From Lentisphaeria bacterium UBA4640 (GTDB taxonomy: Bacteria; Verrucomicrobiota; Lentisphaeria; Victivallales; UBA1829): DNA of 47,134 bases. Shown piece after piece: positions 41,448-47,134 of this stretch. Within the stretch, counting starts at the first letter, position 1. Each line of letters starts with the position of its first letter. Position numbers and translations under genes: made by a program. The notes below the pieces were generated by a model. That model saw only the letters and a list, made by a program, of their open reading frames with translations. It was not told the DNA's origin and ran no database searches. The DNA lies in the NCBI GenBank assembly GCA_002405835.1, contig DHMO01000047.1, forward strand, positions 6,393 to 53,526. The letters are read 5' to 3'.

Positions 41448-42208
41448 CAGACGCATTCCCCGCGACCTTCTTTTACGCAGACCTTCATGCGAAGCCCGGC
41501 TCGGTTCCGTTTCATCAGCACGACGGCTGTGAAATTCTGCTGATTCTCCGCGGAAAATGCCGTGTGGAAAGTCCGCTCGGAACGCTGGAAGGGAATGCCG
41601 GGGATCTACTGGTCATTCCGCCTGGAATCCGGCACAATCAGCTCAGTGAACCGGGAGAACGGAATTTCTTCTGCGTCTTCCGGGCAGAAACAGCTCTGTT
41701 CCGGCAGGAATGGCGCAAAATTCACCTAGCCGCCCCAGGCTTTGTCCGGCGCGCCCTGCTGGAACTGCAGACGATGAATCTGCGTAACGAACGCTCCGGA
41801 GCGGACGCCCTGCTCTGTTCCCTGCTTCAGCGCATTTCCGCACGGGATGCGGAGTCTCCGGATTTTCCGCCGGTACTCCGCTCCGCACTCGAATATTTTC
41901 AGCGGCATTACACTGAAAATATTTCCGTGGAAGACGCGGCGAAGCATGCGGGGATCTGTCCGAGTTTTCTGCGCAGACTCTTTCAGCGGCATCGCGGAGA
42001 AAGCCCGCGCCGTCATCTTCAGAATCTGCGGCTGGAACGCGCAAAAGTCCTCCTTTGCAACCCCGGACTCTCCATCGAAGAAATCGCAGAACTGTGCGGT
42101 TTTGAAAACAGCAGCTACTTCATCCGTTTTTACCGGAAATGCACGGGCTGCACACCGGGACACGCCAGAATCAGCGCGACTTCAGCAGGCGTGACAACGG
42201 GGCTATGA
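41444..42208 (+). CDS. AraC-family regulator with N-terminal cupin
   Basis: A 254-residue transcription factor. An N-terminal cupin (about 18-85: VPFHQHDGCEILLILRG, GDLLVIPPGIRHNQL) would bind the signal molecule. A C-terminal AraC domain (about 148-245) has two helix-turn-helices: VEDAAKHAGICPSFLRRLFQRHRGESPRRHL and IEEIAELCGFENSSYFIRFYRKCTGCTPGHAR. Coupled by a 4-nt overlap to the nucleoside hydrolase gene, which it probably controls. The last 13 residues (ISATSAGVTTGL region) extend past the domain and overlap the 3' end of the convergent murC by 38 nt. Confidence 0.92.
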   Translation: MTDAFPATFFYADLHAKPGSVPFHQHDGCEILLILRGKCRVESPLGTLEGNAGDLLVIPPGIRHNQLSEPGERNFFCVFRAETALFRQEWRKIHLAAPGFVRRALLELQTMNLRNERSGADALLCSLLQRISARDAESPDFPPVLRSALEYFQRHYTENISVEDAAKHAGICPSFLRRLFQRHRGESPRRHLQNLRLERAKVLLCNPGLSIEEIAELCGFENSSYFIRFYRKCTGCTPGHARISATSAGVTTGL

Positions 42209-43466
42209 TCTCTTTCACATCTCCCGCGCCGATAACGGCGATCAGATCCCCCGACCGGGCATGTTCCGCGACCGTCTCCGCCATTGACTCCCACGTTCCG
42301 GAAACGGCGTGCGCGTTCTTCCCGACTGCGGCGGCAAGCGTGCCGGAATCCACATCCGACTTGTCCGTCCATGCGGCAAAAACCGGAGGCAGAAAAACAG
42401 GACCGTCAACCGTCTTCAGCAGAGCGGCGAATTCAGGGAGGTAGCGTTTCAGCCGGGCATAGCGGTGCGGCTGAAAAACGACAATCATCCGCCGCCCGGG
42501 ATTCGTCTCGCGCAGCGCGGAAAGAGAGGCTTTGAGTTCTGTCGGGTGATGTGCGTAATCTTCCACAATCCGGAAAGTTCCGTTGTCGAAGCGGACGGAC
42601 ATCCGCCGTTCCACGCCGGGGAAACGGAACAGCGCCGCCCGGATCTCATCATCGGAGCAGTCGACTGCGCTCCGGACTGCGGCAAATGCGGTTACGGCAT
42701 TCAGTTTCTGGAATCCGCCCCAGTGCGCGGGGAAATCCCAGGCCGGCAGGAGCCGGGAAATCCGTTCCGACGAAACGGAAAGCGGAGCGAGAAGACGATC
42801 CGTGTTTTCTCCTTCCACAAAAATCAGATGCTCCGCGTTTTTCCCGAACGTCACAAAACTTCCGAACAGAGCGTCCGTTCCGCCGACACTCCAGCTGTGG
42901 TCGTCTTCGATATTTGTCACGACGGCGGTTGAAGCATGAAAAAGCGCGTTGGTGGAATCGCTCTCATCGACCTCCGTTACAAAGAGCTTTCCGTTTCCCG
43001 CGCGTCCGGCGGTTGTCCAGCCGGAAACGCTTCCGCCGATCAGGAAACCGGGATTGCGGCCGAGCTCCGTCAGCGTGTGCGCCGTCATTGCGGATACTGA
43101 CGTTTTGCCATGCGATCCGGCAACCGCGATGGTGTGTTCAAACAATGTTCCGAGGTGTGCCAGCGCTTCCCCGCGCCGCATGACCGCCGCGCCGCGCCGT
43201 TTCGCTTCAACGAGTTCCGGGTTGTCCGGCGCAGCCGCCGAAGTGTGGACAACCAGAAGCGGGAAACCGCCCTTCGGCAGATTCTCCGCCGCGTGCCCCT
43301 GAAAAATCGTCATATCCGCAATCTCCGCCGGAAGCAGGTCCGAACCGGAACAGGGAAATCCGAGCTCAATGAAAATGGATGCCAGCGGACGCGTTCCCGC
43401 ACCCGCACAGCCGATAAAATGGACGTGTCCGCCCCGTCGTTTAAAATCGCCTAAATCAAATTTCAT
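42171..43466 (-). CDS. murC: UDP-N-acetylmuramate--L-alanine ligase
   Basis: Adds the first residue, L-alanine, to UDP-MurNAc in peptidoglycan synthesis. It has 431 residues. Seen: N-terminal VHFIGCAGAGTRPLASIF at 15-32, SGSDL, ATP loop AGSHGKTSVSAMTAHTL near 115, EVDESDSTN, VVTNIEDDHSWSVGG, RRMSVRF, VEDYAHHPTELKASLSAL near 308, VFQPHRYARLKRYL and a final IGAGDVKEI. All match MurC, though the N-terminal glycine loop is unusual (family norm resembles GIGGxGMSGLA). Mpl is a less likely alternative. It shares 38 nt of 3' end with the facing AraC gene. AAGGCGG precedes the ATG. Confidence 0.9.
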   Translation of the reverse strand: MKFDLGDFKRRGGHVHFIGCAGAGTRPLASIFIELGFPCSGSDLLPAEIADMTIFQGHAAENLPKGGFPLLVVHTSAAAPDNPELVEAKRRGAAVMRRGEALAHLGTLFEHTIAVAGSHGKTSVSAMTAHTLTELGRNPGFLIGGSVSGWTTAGRAGNGKLFVTEVDESDSTNALFHASTAVVTNIEDDHSWSVGGTDALFGSFVTFGKNAEHLIFVEGENTDRLLAPLSVSSERISRLLPAWDFPAHWGGFQKLNAVTAFAAVRSAVDCSDDEIRAALFRFPGVERRMSVRFDNGTFRIVEDYAHHPTELKASLSALRETNPGRRMIVVFQPHRYARLKRYLPEFAALLKTVDGPVFLPPVFAAWTDKSDVDSGTLAAAVGKNAHAVSGTWESMAETVAEHARSGDLIAVIGAGDVKEIIAPLSRLLKSR

Positions 43467-43488
43467 GAATGCCGCCTTGTTTTTCTGA

Positions 43489-43516
43489 AATATACGGGAT
43501 TCGGCGGAAGAATCAA
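43489..43516 (-). promoter_or_regulatory. Promoter of murC
   Basis: Minus strand: TTGATT (complement of 43511-43516), 16-nt spacer, TATATT (complement of 43489-43494), 22 nt before the murC start, giving a very short leader. Confidence 0.6.
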
Positions 43517-43555
43517 GTGCTTTTTGAAAAAAGAACTCTCTTTTCCGTTTTCCAT

Positions 43556-43583
43556 TTGCTTTTCTAAAAAAAAAGAGTAAATT
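43556..43583 (+). promoter_or_regulatory. Possible promoter of the fabG-ketosynthase operon
   Basis: TTGCTT at 43556-43561, 16-nt spacer, TAAATT at 43578-43583. Weaker than the other promoters. A start near 43590 would leave a leader of about 96 nt containing several inverted repeats. Confidence 0.35.
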
Positions 43584-43685
43584 AAGACTTATATCTTATA
43601 CCCGGATCACAGGTCAGTACTTTCAGCATCTGAGCTTCAGGCACTTCCGGGTTTACATGCAAAAATTAAAACAGGACTCCTGAAA
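43584..43685 (+). promoter_or_regulatory. Possible structured 5' leader of the fabG-ketosynthase operon
   Basis: ACCCGGA (43600-43606) can pair with TCCGGGT (43646-43652). Within the loop, TCAG-cat-CTGA and CTGA-gct-TCAG are mutually exclusive small hairpins. TTCAGG (43636-43641) is the exact complement of CCTGAA (43679-43684) just before the ATG. The ribosome-binding AGGA (43673-43676) itself lies in a CAGG-act-CCTG mini-hairpin. This matches no riboswitch class I know; it may be chance. Confidence 0.3.
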
Positions 43686-44408
43686 ATGAAAACAGCATTG
43701 GTTATCGGAGCTTCGCGCGGCATAGGCAGGGCAATCGCAGAAAGACTCGCTCATGACGGATTCGACATCGTCGGAACCTGCCGCTCCAACCCGGAACGTT
43801 TTCAGGAACTGGAACAGAAAATCACAGAACTCGGCCGCTCCTTTCACGCGCTTGCTTTTGATATTGCCGACCGCAAAGCCGCAGAGGAAACACTCCTCGG
43901 ATATTTCGGCGACAGCGCGCCCGACGTGCTCGTCTACAACGCCGGAATCAACGACGACGATCTCTTTGCCATGATGACTCCCGAACAGTGGGATCGCGTG
44001 CTGCACACCAATGCGGACGGATTCTTCAACTGCATTCACCCGCTTATCATGAACATGATGGGACGGCGCGGCGGACGCATCATCGCAATCTCCAGCATCT
44101 CCGGACAGACCGGACAGCCGGGCCAGGTCAACTACTCAGCCTCCAAAGCCGCCCTGCTCGGTGCGGTCAAGGCGCTTGCTCGCGAAGTCGCGCGGAAGAA
44201 AATCCTCGTCAATGCAGTCGCCCCGGGCTTCATCGACACAGATATGACCGAAAAGCTCCCGACCGACGAGCTGGTTCCTCAGATTCCCCTCCGCCGTATT
44301 GGAAAAGCGGAAGAAGTTGCCGGAGCCGTTGCATTCCTTGCCGGTCCCGACAGCAGCTACATCACCGGACAGGTCATCGCCGTCAACGGGGGCTTGTTCA
44401 TCGGATGA
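43686..44408 (+). CDS. 3-oxoacyl-ACP reductase-like short-chain dehydrogenase (FabG type)
   Basis: A 240-residue NADPH-dependent ketoreductase. Seen: cofactor loop GASRGIG at 8-14, a following CRSNPER that favours NADPH, NAGIND near 89, and the catalytic Ser137, Tyr150 and Lys154 (spacing as in E. coli FabG). The terminal NGG motif in VIAVNGGLFIG is also present. Normal FabG length. The stop overlaps the next gene's ATG by 4 nt; with the ketosynthase two genes on, this points to a dedicated fatty-acid- or polyketide-like pathway rather than housekeeping fab genes. AGGA lies 9 nt before the ATG. Confidence 0.88.
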   Translation: MKTALVIGASRGIGRAIAERLAHDGFDIVGTCRSNPERFQELEQKITELGRSFHALAFDIADRKAAEETLLGYFGDSAPDVLVYNAGINDDDLFAMMTPEQWDRVLHTNADGFFNCIHPLIMNMMGRRGGRIIAISSISGQTGQPGQVNYSASKAALLGAVKALAREVARKKILVNAVAPGFIDTDMTEKLPTDELVPQIPLRRIGKAEEVAGAVAFLAGPDSSYITGQVIAVNGGLFIG

Positions 44409-45898
44409 AGCCCCACTGCGACTGTCTGATTCTCGGCAGCGGCATCAGCGGAATGACTCTTTCCATGCTCTTTGCCTCCGCCGGATTTCAGGTGACTACA
44501 CTGGAAAAATCTGTTTCTCCCGGCGGAGCCATGCAGCGCTTCCGCCGTCAGGGAATCCCTCTTGATACCGGCTTTCATTTTACCGGAGGCATGACCGACT
44601 GCTTCGGCGATATGCTCGACCTGCTCGGAATCCGCGACAGCATTGAAGCTGTTCCGACCACGCTTACCGTTCAATTCACCGAATCGGGAAACCGCTACGA
44701 GCTCCCCGCCGGAATCTCCGCGCTTGAACGGTCTCTCTGCGAACATTTTCCGGACAGTGCCGCAAGTCTGCACCGTTATTTTCAGGCGGAACGCGAAGTC
44801 TTCAACAGCACGCCGCTCTTTCATCTGCGCTGCGGAGGCGCGTTTGCGGAAGAGCTGCCCGATCTCAAGTGGGATCACATCACTCTCGGCGCGTTCCTCG
44901 ATGAACTTCATATTCACGGAGAACTGCGCGGTCTTCTCTGCGGCATGTGCTCGTGCCACGGAACCCCGCCGGGCGAGATTCCGTTCTCCAGTCATGCCCG
45001 GATCGACTACGGTCTCTCCAACGATCTCGTGCGTCTCCGCAACGGCGGCGAAGCTCTTGTCTCCGCGTTTCTCCGCAAAATGGAAGAACTTGACATCGAC
45101 TTCCGGACAAACATAACCGTCCGCAAATTCGGGGAAACGGGTTCCGACCGCAAAATTCATTCCGCAGAGCTTTCCGACGGAACGGAAATTGAATTCGAAC
45201 ATCTGATTTTCACTCAGCATCCGCGGGAAATCCTTCATCTGCTGCCCTCCGCCGGAAACGCCTTCCGTTCCCGCGTGGAGGAGTTCAGCGACACCTGCGG
45301 TTTCTTCACCGCTTACGCGCAAGTCGACAATGACGCGGAAGATTTTCAGGAAGGCTTGTTCTCCTGTCTGACCACCTCCGATCTTGATGCGGTTCTCCTC
45401 GGAACCGATCCGAAGGCGCGCACGACCGGCTATCTTTTCAGCACAGAACGGCGGAGCGACGGCTCGCCATGCCGCACCGTTACTGCCTTCCAGAGCGTTT
45501 TTCCCGCTGAAACTGCAGCATGGAACAACACCGTCACGGGCAAACGTCCGCCCGAATATCAGGAATACAAAGCACGCAAAACTGCGGAGATAGAAGAACA
45601 GCTTCTGCGCTTCAAACCGGGACTGCGCGGGAAAATGCACCCGCTCGCCTCCGCTTCCATGCTCACATTCCGCGACTGGCTTTCCGGATTCGGTGCCGCA
45701 TACGGCATCCGCCAGAAAATGGATCAGCACAATCTTTTCGGGCGTCTCCCCGTCCGCAATTTCTATACGGCAAGCCAGAGCTCGATTCTGCCCGGCGCGG
45801 CAGGCTCCATGCTCACCGCGCTCGTTCTTTTCCGCCAGCTGGCAGGTGAAGAAACCTACCGCAAGTTTATCTCTACCCGCCTGGAGCACGAAAAATGA
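44405..45898 (+). CDS. CrtI/CrtISO-like FAD-dependent oxidoreductase
   Basis: A 497-residue amine-oxidase/phytoene-desaturase-type flavoprotein. Seen: FAD-binding LILGSGISGMTLSML at 8-22, acidic Glu34 in TTLEKSVSPGGAMQRF, LDTGFHFTGGM near 55, NGGEALVSAFLRKMEELDIDFRTN near 215-238, and a C-terminal FAD motif NFYTASQSSILPGAAGSM near 458-475. Such enzymes desaturate or isomerise polyenes, or saturate retinol-like chains. No phytoene synthase or other carotenoid gene is nearby, so a fatty or polyene chain made by the neighbouring ketosynthase is the likelier substrate (inference). The frame is open far upstream inside fabG; the ATG at 44405, overlapping the fabG stop, begins the Rossmann fold. 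Confidence 0.87.
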   Translation: MKPHCDCLILGSGISGMTLSMLFASAGFQVTTLEKSVSPGGAMQRFRRQGIPLDTGFHFTGGMTDCFGDMLDLLGIRDSIEAVPTTLTVQFTESGNRYELPAGISALERSLCEHFPDSAASLHRYFQAEREVFNSTPLFHLRCGGAFAEELPDLKWDHITLGAFLDELHIHGELRGLLCGMCSCHGTPPGEIPFSSHARIDYGLSNDLVRLRNGGEALVSAFLRKMEELDIDFRTNITVRKFGETGSDRKIHSAELSDGTEIEFEHLIFTQHPREILHLLPSAGNAFRSRVEEFSDTCGFFTAYAQVDNDAEDFQEGLFSCLTTSDLDAVLLGTDPKARTTGYLFSTERRSDGSPCRTVTAFQSVFPAETAAWNNTVTGKRPPEYQEYKARKTAEIEEQLLRFKPGLRGKMHPLASASMLTFRDWLSGFGAAYGIRQKMDQHNLFGRLPVRNFYTASQSSILPGAAGSMLTALVLFRQLAGEETYRKFISTRLEHEK

Positions 45899-47112
45899 AC
45901 AGAACGGGAAAAAGAATCGTCATTACCGGAGCCGGCGTGGTCTCCGCTCTCGGCAGCACACCGGCGGAACTGTTTGAAAATCTCGCCGCCGGGAAAAGCG
46001 CGGTCCGGATGATGAACACATGGCCGGAACCCGTTCCCGCCGCTCCGCTCACAGAAATACCGTCCGGAACGGAACAGCTTTCCAGAACGGAACGCCGAAG
46101 CATGGGACGCGTTGCACAGCTTGCCGCCCTCGCCGGGCTCGCCGCTCTCCGCGACAGCGGACTCGAAGAACTGCCGTCCGAACGAACCGCTTGTGTCATC
46201 GGCTCGACCCTCGGAGCATCCCGCGTGTTTGAAGAGACATTTGAAACCCTGCTGCTCGGAGGCGGACGGGAGGAAATTTCCCCGATGAACTTTTTCAAAT
46301 GCGCTTCGCATACAGCAGCATTCAACACGGCGAATGTTCTGCACATCGGCGGACCGGTCTACGCTCCTGCCTCGGCATGCGCGGCTGGACTCCAGTCCAT
46401 CGGGCTCGCCGCCGGACTGATCCTCTCCGGAGAAGCCGACTTCGCCGTTGCGGGCGGAGCGGAAGAACTCAGCCACATGGTTGCCGAAAGTTTCTGCCGC
46501 ATGGAAGCGTATGCGCATCTGCTCCCCGGGGAAAAGCCGGAAACGGCCGCGCGTCCGTTCGACCGGAACCGTTCCGGTCTGGTCTGCGGAGAAGGTGCGG
46601 CAACTGTTCTGCTCGAAGAGTATGAACACGCGCGGAAGCGCGGCGCGCGGATTTACGCGGAAATCGAGGCTTACGCAACCAACCGCGGCACAGAACTGGT
46701 CACACAGTCCGACTCCGCCGCCGTGGAACGCTGCTTCCGTCTGCTGGCAGACCATGCGGAAAGTTTTGACGGACTGGGGTTCATCAGCGCCCATGCGACG
46801 GGAACACGTCAGGGAGACTGGGCGGAAGCCGAAGCGCTGCGCCGCATGTTCGGCGCAACTGTACCCGTCGCAAGTCTCAAAGGACAGCTCGGACACACGC
46901 TCGGAGCTTCAGGAGCTCTGGAGCTCATTGCGTCGCTGGAGATGATGCGCCGCGGCGTACTGCTCCCCTCCGCAAATCTCAGGGAGCCGGATCAGGAATG
47001 TGCGGGTCCGGATTATGTCCGGGAAATCCGGGAGCGGAAATTCAACCGCTTCATCAAAGATTGTTTCGCATTCGGCGGAATCAACGCCGTAATGCTTTGC
47101 AGAAGTATATAA
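45895..47112 (+). CDS. Beta-ketoacyl-ACP synthase (FabF/KS type)
   Basis: A 405-residue condensing enzyme that extends acyl chains by two carbons. Seen: RIVITGAGVVSALGS at 7-21; catalytic Cys162 in PASACAAGLQSIG; ARPFDRNRSGLVCGEGAATVLLEE near 220; His300 in SAHATGT; Lys329 and His334 in KGQLGHTLGASGALE; and a C-terminal CFAFGGINAVML. The Cys-His-His triad is complete, so it should condense rather than only decarboxylate. It differs from housekeeping FabF around the active sites. The start overlaps the oxidoreductase stop by 4 nt. No terminator is visible in the last 22 nt, so more pathway genes probably follow beyond the window. Confidence 0.93.
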   Translation: MNRTGKRIVITGAGVVSALGSTPAELFENLAAGKSAVRMMNTWPEPVPAAPLTEIPSGTEQLSRTERRSMGRVAQLAALAGLAALRDSGLEELPSERTACVIGSTLGASRVFEETFETLLLGGGREEISPMNFFKCASHTAAFNTANVLHIGGPVYAPASACAAGLQSIGLAAGLILSGEADFAVAGGAEELSHMVAESFCRMEAYAHLLPGEKPETAARPFDRNRSGLVCGEGAATVLLEEYEHARKRGARIYAEIEAYATNRGTELVTQSDSAAVERCFRLLADHAESFDGLGFISAHATGTRQGDWAEAEALRRMFGATVPVASLKGQLGHTLGASGALELIASLEMMRRGVLLPSANLREPDQECAGPDYVREIRERKFNRFIKDCFAFGGINAVMLCRSI

Positions 47113-47134
47113 AGGGTACCTCTATTTATTCAAG

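Noticed and set aside
43590..43660. tRNA or known riboswitch before fabG
   Set aside because: No cloverleaf, no GTTC loop and no conserved core of a riboswitch class I know.
43988..44404. Longer frame of the FAD oxidoreductase extending through fabG
   Set aside because: It is the shadow of fabG in another frame; the Rossmann fold begins just after ATG 44405.

Overview
This is chromosomal DNA from a Gram-negative bacterium, read as 43 coding features (41 intact genes, two 5'-truncated remnants) plus one gene cut by the left edge. An LPS outer membrane is implied by kdsA, kdsC and lptCAB. Peptidoglycan synthesis is implied by murC, murD and murJ. The protein style (archaeal-type PurO, DUF362 ferredoxin protein, secreted-enzyme remnant, lone SASA esterase) suggests the PVC group, most likely a Lentisphaerota / Victivallis-like gut anaerobe. 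That placement is inference from remembered family resemblance; no marker gene was searched. I see no rRNA, tRNA, CRISPR array, insertion sequence, integrase or phage gene.

Layout. 1-3.3 kb: 5' end of enolase, a lactate-permease gene, then a 0.6-kb scar holding a 5'-truncated AraC gene facing away from a 5'-truncated secreted-protein gene, followed by a SASA esterase. 3.4-8.7 kb: dnaK behind a sigma-54-like promoter, a terminator, groES-groEL, a terminator, and a DUF362/ferredoxin protein. 8.8-14.8 kb: an aminotransferase divergent from an LPS cluster kdsA-kdsC-lptC-lptA-lptB and an alanine/sodium symporter. 14.8-22.3 kb, minus strand: nine tightly packed genes (purO, UvrD-type helicase, amino-acid ABC transporter, lemA, DUF3137, signal peptidase I, small membrane-anchored protein). 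22.5-28.0 kb: DUF1015 protein and a two-gene RND efflux pump. 28.0-34.6 kb: XRE-cupin regulator divergent from leuCD, then fumC-hrpB. 34.6-39.0 kb, minus strand: an unrecognised 373-residue protein and nitroreductase, then ychF-murJ. 39.1-43.5 kb: murD, nucleoside hydrolase with an AraC regulator, and murC on the opposite strand. 43.7-47.1 kb: a fabG / CrtI-like FAD oxidoreductase / ketosynthase operon whose genes overlap by 4 nt and which probably continues past the window.

Transcription signals. Most operons start with a readable promoter of one style: -35 TTGAAA/TTGAAT or a close variant, a 16-17 nt spacer and -10 TATATT/TATAAT. dnaK is the exception, with TGGCA-N6-TTGC at exact sigma-54 spacing and an 8-bp dyad about 100-130 nt upstream of the predicted start. 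Six strong hairpin terminators separate the blocks. The most interesting places are the right-edge ketosynthase operon with its possibly structured leader, the dnaK control region, the deletion scar at 2.2 kb, and the unrecognised protein at 34.6-35.7 kb.
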